In this document: positions 24,879 to 36,800 of the stretch, piece after piece
Layout: the number at the start of each line of letters is the position of its first letter
Numbering within the stretch: the stretch's first letter is position 1
NCBI GenBank assembly: GCA_030765065.1
Contig: CM060979.1
Coordinates: 13,235,001 to 13,299,000 of the forward strand
Source of the DNA: Deroplatys truncata
Taxonomy: Eukaryota; Arthropoda; Insecta; Mantodea; Mantidae
Length of the DNA: 64,000 nt
Direction of reading: 5' to 3'
Translations under genes and position numbers: made by a program
Notes under the pieces: generated by a model
Database searches by the model: none
What the model saw: only the letters and a program-made list of their open reading frames with translations
Told to the model about the DNA's origin: nothing

Positions 24879-27800
24879 CTGTGTGTCTGTGAACAGCATA
24901 ACTCAAAAACTAACAGTCGGATAAACACCAAACTTGGTATTTACATTCAGTATCTTCCAGAGATGCGACACGAAGATTTTCAAGAAAATCCCCCCACCCC
25001 AGACTACCCTTTACATGGAACATTTTTCGAAAATTTTAATTTTCTCAAAAATGGCTCTAACGATTTTGATGAAAATATCGTATCTTTAAGATAATGTCAT
25101 GAGAAATGAAACGTATATCTCGAAATTTCTGGGAATGTCTCCAAAAGTATTCTTCATTGTGAACGACTTTTGCATAACTGGTAAACCATAAGAGATAGAC
25201 AAAATTTTACTAAACAAAAAATGTAGATCGCGTTAAAATACACAATTTATATCATATACATTTCTTTTGTTGAGTGAACCGTTTTCGAGATATTGCTTGT
25301 TATTTCCTTAAATTTTCCAATACTTATACTTTTTCTCAAATTCGTTATTCATTTTTTTATGTCCTGGACATGCAAAGAGAATGGAATGCGCCACATAGCA
25401 ACCAGCGTTAAAATATTTGACTATCGCTTAAAACCTACCATATTCCCCTTGCATCTACAAGAAAATTAGCAATAAGATTGACATCTCGATATCTCGATTA
25501 ACATGAAGCATATGGAGAATAAGCGTTTGTAAAAATAGATTGTGCAAGAGTAGAGAAAGTCATGTGAGTGTAACACATCAGATTTTTTTTGTCCTGGTAA
25601 TGCAAAGAGAACCGAATACTCCACATAGCAACCAGCGTTAAAACATTTGACTATCGCTTAAAGCCTACCAATTCCCCTTGCACCTACAAGAAAATTAGCA
25701 ATAAGATTAACATCTCGATTAACATGAAGCATATGAGGAATATGCATTTGTAAAAATAGTTTGTACGTGAGTAGAAAAAGTCATGTGAGTGTAACACATC
25801 AGATTTTTTTTCAAGTTCCCCAATAGATAAAACTTGCATAAAGTTAAGTCAGGGGATTGTGAGGATTCTATTTTTAAAAATTTCCTGAATTATTTTTAAT
25901 GACTCATCAGCTGTATGCGTGATAGCAGATTGACATTCAATGTTCGTTAGCTGTTCAAGAAATGGTGTAAGTCATTCTGTACCTCTCTGGCATTTATTGT
26001 TTGCTAAAATAATATAGGTCCTATTATTCTGTATGCATTTACTGCATAACAATTTTCATGTCATGCAAGGAAACCTTGTGTGTATAACTCGACCAAGGCA
26101 AGTGCAGTTCTGCATTGGAGAGCTCCACTTGTGCACGTAATGGTCTGCCCTCCCCTCTGTACAGTTCCACTGAGAAAACACGAACAATTAGCACATCCAG
26201 TGGCATTTGTAATATATATTTTCTGACTATCTTTCTTCTTTTCATCAAAAAACGTAATAATAACATGTCGAATTTGCTTCTGAATAACTCTATTTCCTTT
26301 ACTTTTCGTCATTAGCACTGTGAACATTAAAGAGTAAGTCAGAATATACAGCATCCCCTGATATATGTGTGTGGTTGTAGTGCATCATCGTGTTAGTTCA
26401 CCATCTTTGTGCTCACAGTGCTGGACTGCACTTGCCCTGGCTGAGTTATAAAATCGTGTTTCTCTGTACTCCAATATCTGTTATTTTGCAACAAAACATA
26501 GTCATATAAATAGAATAATGCTTCATCACAGAAGAATATTAAGTGTGGGTCAATAATTTTTATCATTTCGCAAAATCCAATTACAGAAATTTATCTGACT
26601 GTTGATCATATGAAAAATAAGGTGCAAACAGCAAACCCCCTTACATTGCAAGATCTGAAAGAAAACATAGGTGAGATATTCACTCAATTTCGGATACTTA
26701 ACTCTCCAGTGTGAATGAAAATTTCCTGATAAGCTGTCAGAAATGTATGGGTAGAGGACATTTTCAACATCTCTTATGATAAGGTATAAAATAAATTGAG
26801 TTTTATTTATGGACGATCTTTAACTACTATGGTTCTTAGCATCCCATTCTATATTGGGCGTGAAAGACCAGAAATTTTGCTCAGAGACCTCTTTATCAGG
26901 CTTGAGGTTCTTTTACGTGCTGTAAATCTATGACATGGGATCACCGGTTTTACTTCCCTTCCGAAGGAAACCATGCTAAGGATTTTTACGCCTGAAAAAA
27001 ATGCATTGCCCTCTGCCGGGTTTGAACCTCGGGAACTAGATGCTAGCAATGATAAGTTATGTCCTTATTATCATTGTAATTGTAAGTATAGGAACATGAC
27101 GCAGTTGTGGGATATTATAACTGGCAGAAGTCTGAGCTGTAGTGTAACAGGTTATTTCTAATTTTCCAATTTATTATGCATAAATACAGTAGTCAGTCAG
27201 ATGTGTCTTTATTTAAAAATTAAATAAAACATAATGCTTTTACTTTGTGAAAGTGCTTGTATACTGCTTCAAAATATTTATTTTTATGCATTTAGATAAA
27301 AAACGAAGCTGAAATCAATGAAATCTTGAATTTCAAACCAGACCGACTTGGCCACTGTACCTGTATTCATCCGGATCATGGTGGAAGCAGCGAGATATGG
27401 AACAAGTTGTTGAAGTCGAGAATACCTGTGGGTAAGTTAATATAATATCTGACCTTAAACCAAAAGAGTGAGTGCAGGTAACTGTTTCTATTGAACTTGT
27501 ACTGACAATTCCTAGCACTTCTCTGCTAAATTTTACTGTTTTCATTTGAAACCTTCAGTTTTTTTCTGAATACCAGACAATTTTTGTTTTGTTTACATAG
27601 GAGGTCCCGATGAGCAAGTTGCTCCAAGAAGAGACTGTCCTTTACAAGTTTAAGGCAGCAAGCAGTTAACAAAGCAAATAAAAATGTAAAAATATTCAAA
27701 CAATATACTGGGTGCAAGAAAACAATCTGCAGAAAATTGTAGAGTAGAAAAGCAGCACATAAATAAGCATTTTGAGGTTAGGAACAAGGAGTCATACAAG

Positions 27801-30800
27801 CTTTTTTATTACACTACAACATTAAATCTGTCGTGCTGGAGTTTCCGATTGTGAAATCTGTTTATGGCATGTCAGATGTAAACAAAACACATTCTAGTAC
27901 AGTGTTAGTTACTGTTGTGAGTGTGTCTCATGTGAAGCTTACTGGGTGGTGCAGTAATGTCGTCTTTTTTCAGTTCAATTCAATTCTTTTAATTGCTCAT
28001 AAACTTACACAAGCATGAAGCATTATCAAAGATTAATACACAGATAACTCTTCCAGTCTGTATGGGCTCTTTTCAGGTAGATGCTTGTTTAATTCTTTTG
28101 TAAATCAATTTTTCCCTGAATGATCGTTTATGATTTATGGTACAGTGTTATCAAGTATCACTCCCATTATAATAGGATCCTTTTAGTTACAGCCCTGTTC
28201 AAGTGCACTCTATGATAGTTTACTTTCCCTCTAGTACTTGAAGTAAATGATATTTGGTTACGTAAAATAGTTTTACGTAAACTTGAAGATCGTTATTTAG
28301 CTCCACGCTTGGGAAGCAACTTGAAGTTTTTTAGCTCCTCGTAATATATATTTTTAAACGTGAAGATCATTATTTTGCTCCATGCTTGGGAAGGCAACTT
28401 GAAGTAGGTGATTTTGTTGCGTATTGTTTAACACTTGAATAAGGTTATGTTGTGCTGCTTTTGTTATAATATTTAACTTTGTTATTAAAACTGCTTCTAT
28501 ATATATTATTTATGTTTGAATTTGCCTCGGCTGCATCAGTAATGTTTGTAGAGTCATGTGCCTTAGGCAGGATGTGGTGCAACAAGAATGTAGGCATCAC
28601 AGAATTTAACTTTTTAAATTCACTTCTTTTATTAATCCTTGCACATTTTTATAAAGCACTACACTTTTTAAGAACTGTGAGAATCTTTAATACTTTCACT
28701 TAGCGCGTATACATATTTTACGATTCACACGTAATATTTCTGTAGAGAACACATCTTACATCTGTTCCCTACCAAGGTTTGCCAGCAACTGAACAACTTT
28801 CAATGGTCAAAATCTGTAAGCTTCGGTATTTCAAGTCTCTGATTGGCTAATTCTAGTCCAATAGAATATCTGCATTTTACTTAAAGCTTTTCTTTGCTGT
28901 TGATTGGCTAATTTTAAACTGTCAGAGAAATTACATTATCATTGCTTTAATCATGACTAGTAACTTTTCAAAATTTCAAACTCATTATTGCTACAAGGTT
29001 ACCTCATTATTACCTCATTGTTAGCAACTTAAAACTTATTATTCTCACAGCTCTTGCATTATTTAAGTATATAATGTATTCACATAACATTAATAAAACA
29101 TGTTTATAATAAAAATAAGCATATGCAATGACTGTTACATACATTTTAAATAATTATTACATACATATTGTTTCAAGGCGCACTGTTATTGAATTTACTT
29201 ATTATACAATACAATTGAAATTATTCAGGTATTAAAATACTGCCTTATACTATAGGAATGAATGTCTATTTTTAAGGAGTGGTTTGTTTTGAGGCAGTGT
29301 AATTGATTGCATAAATGCCAATATAGTTAATATTTTATTATTTTTAAAGGATGGCTTATATGTGTCAGTAACTTTTAGATGATAAATATAAGGTATTCAT
29401 CTCTTCTATAGCAAAAATAACCTATTTAATTTTCTCACACCGCATCCTCCCAAAATTTCTATACCATATTCCAAGTGGGTATATATTATCCCATAATATG
29501 AGGGTAATCCAGAAAGTCCCAGACATTTTGAAATAAATAATTAACAAAATGCAAATATCAATGTTTATTATCCCCATTTGAAAGCTACACTCTTAAGCTA
29601 TTTTTCTACATAATCGCCATTCAAATTGAGGCATTTATCATACCGTGGCACAAGTTTTTCAATACCCTCTCTGTAGAAATCTGCCGCCTGCAACTTCAAC
29701 CACTGGTTTACACCGGCATGCAGTTAAGCATCAGTATCAAAGCGTTGTGTATCGAGCCATTTCTTCATTGCTGGGAAGAGGTGGTAGTCGCTCGGCGCCA
29801 AATCCTGTCGTGAAGAAACAACACCTTGGTGCTAAGTTTTCCCCGACGCTTATTTTGTATGGCACGCCTTAACTTTCTTAGTGTTTCACAATACTTCTCT
29901 GAGGTTATTGTTGTTCTACGTTCCAGAAACTCAATGAGAAGCACTCTCTTAGAGTCCCAAAACACAGTAGCCATGACCTTTCTTGCTGACAGTGTTTGCA
30001 AACACTTTCTTGGTTTCTTGGGAGAATGTGTGTGTGTCCCCATTCCATTGACTGCTGTTTTGTTTCACAATTGGCATTCTTCACCCAAGTCTCGTCCTCA
30101 GTTACGATATAATCGAGTAAAGTGTTACCATAATTGTTGAAATCTTGGAGGAAGGTCAGTGTTGCAGCCAGTCTCTGTTTTTTATGGTCTTCTGTTATGA
30201 TTTTCAGAACCCACCTAGCACAAAATTTGTGGTAACCAAGCTTCTCCACCACAATTTGATGCACCAAACTCTGTGAAATTTGGGGAAAATGTTCCGAAAG
30301 TTCTGTAATCGTGAAACAACAATTTTCACAAATTTTGTCATTGATTTGCATTGACAGTTCATCAGTCATAAGGCTAGGCCTACCACTGCGATCCTTGTCA
30401 TGAACATTGGTACGGCCATTTTTAAAATCAATGTACCATTGCCTGACTCGGCTTTCACTCATTATTCCCTGTCCGTAAACATCACAAAGTTGACGATAAA
30501 TTTCAATTGGTTTGTTCTTTTTAGCCAACAAAAACCTAATCACAGACCGCGCACTTCACAAGTGGCAGGATTTTCTATTGCAGTGCACATTTTAACAACT
30601 CACAGAGAGCACAGTAAGGAAGGCACAGTCCTCATGCTACCACAGCTGGATGCGTACTGAATGTAGGAACGTTCTGACACCAAGATGGCGGCTCTAGCCC
30701 TACTCATCGCCACGATAGCCCAGAACATCTGGAACTTTCTGGATTGCCCTCATATATAGATCTAAGCTGCTCTACGTGGAGGTAGTTTGCTATGTATTTT

Positions 30801-33800
30801 AGTAGATGAGCAATTTTTGTAATTTTTTTGCAGACTTCATATACATGCTCTTTGTATGTTAAGTCTTGTTTAGTACAGTGCACGCATGTAATAGTTTCTC
30901 ATTATATACCAGCAGTCATTAGTTGAGACAGTATGTACACACTTGTCATGTGAGTTACATTTCAATTATATTTATGCAGCGCTCCTGTTTTATACTGCAT
31001 CTCAAATCCAGGCTCTAAGCCTCAAAAATGGTTAGTTTGCTATGCCTTTGTACACTACAATTTTCTGCACAATGGTTTTCCACACACTATAAGAACTGGC
31101 TGAGTGGATACAAGTGAATAATTATTCACAGTTGGATAATTATGTAATATACACCGTCTTAAAGTTTAGAAAATTAGCTACATTGCAAATATTGCGGATA
31201 GTTTGTCTTTCAGCTGCTTAACATACCTGAAACTTTAGTTAAAATTAAATCATTATTAACAGTCAAGTTATATGATAAGTATTAACACAATTTATTAAAA
31301 ACACATCAACTCCACATATGTCAAGTAGTTAAAAGCGCAGCATATGTGGAGTTCATGTGTTTTTAATAAATTGTGTTAATACTTATCTGCATATCATTCC
31401 AACACCTTACAAAAACAACTGCATAAATATCTGCTTCACAGTGTTTAACTCTTATTGGATTACTTTTTTAATTTTCAGAAGTGTGTTTAACATCGAATGT
31501 TAAGTGTGGAACAGTTAAAGACTACAAGCACCATCACTTTGGCCATTTACAGGATGCTGGCCATCCACTCATTCTGGCGGTAAATACGCTCTTCTTAGTT
31601 TTTCTAGCTATCACAGAAACTACTGGTTAGGTGTAAGTGATAATTCAATTAAATGTGAGTTTGTAAAATGAATTAATGCATAATTCTCATCATTATTTAA
31701 CATCCTAATTTATGATTTCTTTGCATTAATGAGATAAAAAACGAAACCACCTTCATATTTATTTATTTATTTTTATATTTCTGCAAAGCTGATCAATTGG
31801 TTTTATAAAACGTGCCAATTATGACACTCTCTCCAAAAATTTTTGTTATTTTGCTTTTCCTTAAATTTGAATCACTCCTATTATAAACGGTTCCTCAGCT
31901 TTCAATCTAATGAAACTAAGCAAATGAAACACAGAATTAAAGAAAAGGCACTCATCAAAAAATAACTCAGGAGTGTTATCTTAGCTGACATATTGTCTCA
32001 GGCAAAAATGATTAACGTTGATACAATGAAAGACTATTTTAGATTTCATTTGTTTGAATTTAATAAAATACAGTGCAGTTTAAGTACAAACATTAGGTTT
32101 CTTTTACAAAAAATTTTCTGCACAGAAGTCGTTTGCTTTTATGATGTGTAAAATCAAATCTGTTAAAAAAAAATTGAGCTGACCTTGAAAACATGCACTA
32201 AATAGAATTTAACTATATCATTTGTTTTATGTCCACAATGAAGAAACATTCACCATAAATTGCTTTCTTGAAAATGTGTTGCTTTCCAGATAATTATCTG
32301 GAAAGCTTTTTAAGAAACATCCGGTATAATGTAACAGAAGAATAACACCAAGGTTTTGGGAAAGAAGTGTTGAAGTGATTTGATTATATAGATATCAAGA
32401 CACTGATAATAACTAACAAAAATGGAAAGATTCTCAGCGTTAATGAATACGGCTCAGTAAAATGATTGTACACTTGTCAGAGATACTGAGAATTGTTGTT
32501 CTAAGAATGGTAAGCTTGAGGCACTGGTGAGAGCTGTCTCTTTTTCATAGTTGACAAAGGAGGAGGAAGACTAGAGATATTGGGTTACTAGATTTGAGTA
32601 CTTTGTCATGAAGGCAAAGTCTTGGTTATGTAGGCTTCAGTAACCATCCGGCGGTTGGGCTGGATAAAGCAGTAATGTAGCTCTGTTGGCAAGTCAGTAG
32701 TTAGCTTATCATTTCACATCACAAGAAAAATGGCAATGAGGAGTACTGTATATTTATTTATACCAAGCTTTGAACCAGATTATGGCTTGGAACCAACGCT
32801 TGCTCTTTGCCAAGCCATGACTACATGACAATAATAAATATGATGTTAATAGAGTCAACTGAAAAATTCAATGTCACAGCTGAGATTTGAACACGGTTCT
32901 CCCGCTCTCCATGCGGTTGTTCTAACCATTGAGCTACTGTGACAACATGCTGGTGGGACATTGAATTCCCCAATTGGCTCAAGTTTAGTTCCCAGACAGA
33001 CCACCAAGGCATCTCACTCGAGATGACAATCTCAGTGGCGACCTGCAATCGTAAGTACTTCAGTGCTGGGTGTTTATGAGTTTCTTAAGGTTTTACTTTT
33101 TTATTATTATTAGATATATGACTAATTGAAATTAATTATGCTTTTTACAGACCTTAGCCGGTCTTGATAAGTTATTAAATTAGCTATTTCTTTATTCATT
33201 TTATACTACTTTGGTTTGAGTAGGGCCATTCTCCATTGTTACATTCCAGAACACTCAAATAAAATATGCTTTGTGTCCTCTTCCTAAATCAAACAATTCT
33301 GGAGCCTTTAATTCTCTATACTCCTAATCTCAGCCACACAATCCCTTCTCTTATTATATACAACTGATATTATGGTTAAAAACATTCAATTCAATTCTCT
33401 TCTCTTACGAATTTCATAACATTTAAGAGAGCTTTTGTCTTTCATTGATGCACACAAAGTTGTCTATACATATCCTCTAACTCAGTGGTGGCGAAAACTG
33501 GACCTGCAGGTGCCACTCCTTTTCTATACCCCCACCGCACTTGACAGCTAGCATTTAAGTTGGTACACTCGCAAAAAAACAGATGAAAAGCTTCAACCGT
33601 TTGACTTCCTAAGCCAATCACAAGGCAGCATTCCGGATGGTCGATCACAAAGCGGAACCGGAACTAGAATCGGCTCTGTTGCTGGATGTAACTATTCCCA
33701 ACCATGTGCTTCAGTTTGTGAATCTCTAGCACAAGCGTCGAGTTGTTCTTTGCAAGCTACATATTGTTCATTGTTATTTATATTTGTGGTTATTGTTCGT

Positions 33801-36800
33801 TTATGCATATATATTTATTTATATTTATCTATTTTATATATATTTCATTCATATTATTTATTTAAACAAAACTTAAGTGCGACAATGTCTGCAAAACGAC
33901 GCCGATCGCTGAGTGATGATTCACGAAGTGAAAATCCTTTGCGCCGAGGTGTGCCACTTAATAGTCAGGCATTGGAACTATTAAGGAGAACCCGGGAATT
34001 CTTTGAACAGGAAAAGGAGCACATGAAGCTTCATGGCAATCCCTCTATTCCTGCTGATAAAGCCGTACAGCGAACTGCAGCAGCTCTTGGACTAAGCACG
34101 AGAACTGTTATTCACAAGGGAGTGAAACTCCAAGAGAAAGAGGACAAAATTCCTGAACCATCTGGAATGCAGCAGGTATTTCTATCAACTCCAGGGAAGA
34201 AAAGAAAGCAGCCTCGTCCAGTCACAAATCTTGATGCTTTCCAATTAGACGCCATACGTAGACACATTTATGCCTATTATCATAGAAAGGAGTATCCGAC
34301 CATACCAAAGCTGCTTATATCACTTATTTTCAATTAACAATAATAATACGAAATAGTTATTATTCATTGACGTTCGCTACTTACGTACACCTTTTGTATG
34401 CAGCTTAGACATGATAGAAAGGAGAACAATCAGCCACTCTGGCAACGTCACACCCACAATGTAGCCAACCTTACACAAAGCCACACGAACTGTCAAGTGC
34501 AAAGATACAGCGGCGGGGGTATAGCTGTCTATTCATTTGTTTTCCATATGCTGCTGAGTGGTGTAGTGCGTGTTGCATATTTGATGACTCGAGGAAGAAA
34601 CAAATTTTTGCCACCCTTGCTCTAACTGATCATACCTTCTGCTAAAATATTCGTCGTAAGGCGTTTCTTCCAGGCCAAATACAATCAAATACTGTTTTAA
34701 TGAACATTTCAGTTCAATGAAAAAACCTGAAATCCCCTTTATATCTCCTTAAGTGTCTATGTTAAATTATTTGGTACAATGAAAATCTCAGTAGAGCGAA
34801 AATAAGAAATTCCTCTTAATGGATATATGACTGACTGAATAAATTTTTAAAATGTTTTCTTGACTTACTGAATAATTAGTGTCATTTCCTGATTCAGAGA
34901 GTGGTTTGTGCATCCTGTTTTGCTTTAGCTTTTGTCATAAAAGGTCTGTTTTGTCCAATTAAGTTTCATAGTCTGGCAATCTGTTTAAAAGGTACTGCTA
35001 AATGGTAAACTTTTGTTTTGTCTGCTTATTGTTGTCTCATATGGTTTAACCTATGTAAGACCAGAATTTCAGAGTGCTCAGAGCAAGTCTGGTTTAAACA
35101 ATGTCAAGCAATGGAGCAACAAAAAGTAAAAGAAAGCAGTTTTCTCTAAAACAAAAGTTAAAAATCTTAGAAGAATATAACAATTTGAGAAGAAGTGTAG
35201 GTTACATTATAAACTACCTGAAAAATCAATTGTGAAGTGTTCTGTCCAGAAAGAATTACACATTTTTTCTCAAAATGAAAACATTTGTAAGGTATGTTAC
35301 ATAGTATGAAGCTTACTATATATTAATTATTTATGTAATGCTTTAACGTTTTAAATATAAAATCACTTTAGTAGCAAATTTGTATCTGTATTGTTTCCTT
35401 CCATATCCATTCCTAATACATACATATTACATTACAAAAATAGATTCAGTATCATATTGTATTTAAAAGTTGCAATTATGGCCCTTCTAAAATAAAAATA
35501 TTAAATAACCATGAATCTATCAAATTAATTGCCCAGAATGTGACCAAATCTATAGGTAAAATAAAAGGAAATTTAGAGACCAGGTTAAAAAAGCATATGA
35601 GACATACCAAATATAACATTCCTAAAACCGGTAAAATACACAGCAGAGTTGGATTCTTGGGAAAAGTTATTAATCACAAAACATAAACACTGTGTAATGA
35701 ATTCTGAAATGCCATCACTGCACCACCAGATGCCGCCACACACAAACTCACACCAGACCTCACCACAAGGAAGTCGGCCACTTCTGAGGATGGGAGCAAT
35801 TAGCTCTCGAAACCAGTCAAGACAAAAAACATGTACGTGATGTAAAGTGTTTCAAATCCAGCTCAAAAATGTTCTAAATAATTTCAATATTAAATAATCA
35901 GTTTAACGAAATTTTAGTACAATGAAATGAATTTCAAAGTCCCCAGAGATTCCTTATAATGACATTTGACTATCTTCCATATCATTTATTTGTAGTTGAT
36001 GTCTAAACTATTTTATCCTTCCTCCTGATATTTTAAACAATCTTTTAGCACATGCCCTTCAGGGATTTGTGGAATCCAGGACTTCAAAGCTCTTTACAAA
36101 ATCATCCACCTGCACCCTGAATTTCTTCCTATCATAGCACCTAGGTTCACAGAATATTGGGATAATTATAACACAGTTTTGCACCAAGAGGCCAAAATTT
36201 TATTCATTTCTTGCCACCCTTCCTCTATTCCCCATACTTCTACTCTAATATGGCCCTTTCGATTCTACTAAGGCTGTATAAATGCTGTCTAATCATCTTA
36301 TATCTATTAAAACTGCTATATTATGTAAGCATTTTCTTACCAACTTCATAGCAGAACTTACCAATGCCAGATTCTTTAGTTTCTCCCACATACCTGTTCT
36401 TTTAATTGTTACACCTAGATAAACAAAATCATTCAAAATTACTATTTCATTAAAATCCCCATTATCTCTACAATAGGATTATTCTCTTTAATTCCCCCCA
36501 CTTTTTTTTTTTTTTTAATATTCTCTGATAATGATTTTTGGGTGAGAAATTGTGAATTCTTTGGGGGATTGTAAACTATTCCTAATCATAATGATCTATC
36601 TGCAATTAATAGCTACATCAAATTTTCTAGATATGATTTTCTTTCAAATATTTCCCTCAGTCCTTGTGAAAAAATTCCCTATACCATCTGAAACTCTTAC
36701 TTTAACACATACAGAAGGTATTGCATTCCACCCATAAATTTGATACCCAGATTTCACCAGAAATACATGTTTTGTGTCCTCCTGAATCCAAATAAAGCAT

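Larger units (their letters stand above)
23933..27295 (+). other. ADAL: ADAL intron 4 (overview)
   Basis: A 3.4-kb intron dominated by three R1 units (24095-25812), a probable MITE (26083-26460), a mariner-like scrap (26620-26790) and a minus-strand S2 SINE (26812-27050). 25813-26080 and 27051-27295 hold nothing recognised. Confidence 0.7.
27709..31089. mobile_element. Long-TIR DNA element C, copy 1 (with nested B1 and mariner)
   Basis: The left end reads GTGCAAGAAAACAATCTGC, then AGAAAATTGTAGAGTAGAAA and AAGCATTTTGAGGTTAGG. The right end is the inverted form (CAGAAAATTGTAGTGTACAAA on the minus strand, then TTTTTGAGGCTTAG). It is interrupted by B1 (28239-29247) and a mariner (29499-30752). 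Copy 2 is at 55661-56880 and shares the interior GTGTGTGACGTGAAGC-like block. The superfamily is unknown and no transposase is seen. Confidence 0.6.
27432..31478 (+). other. ADAL: ADAL intron 5 (overview)
   Basis: A 4.0-kb intron mostly made of a long-TIR element (C1, 27709-31089) carrying LTR insertion B1 and a mariner, followed by a 47-bp inverted repeat (31274-31387). 27432-27705 and 31090-31270 show nothing recognised. Confidence 0.7.

Noticed and set aside
30400-30660. Plus-strand frame over the mariner 5' region
   Set aside because: Antisense shadow of mariner end sequence.
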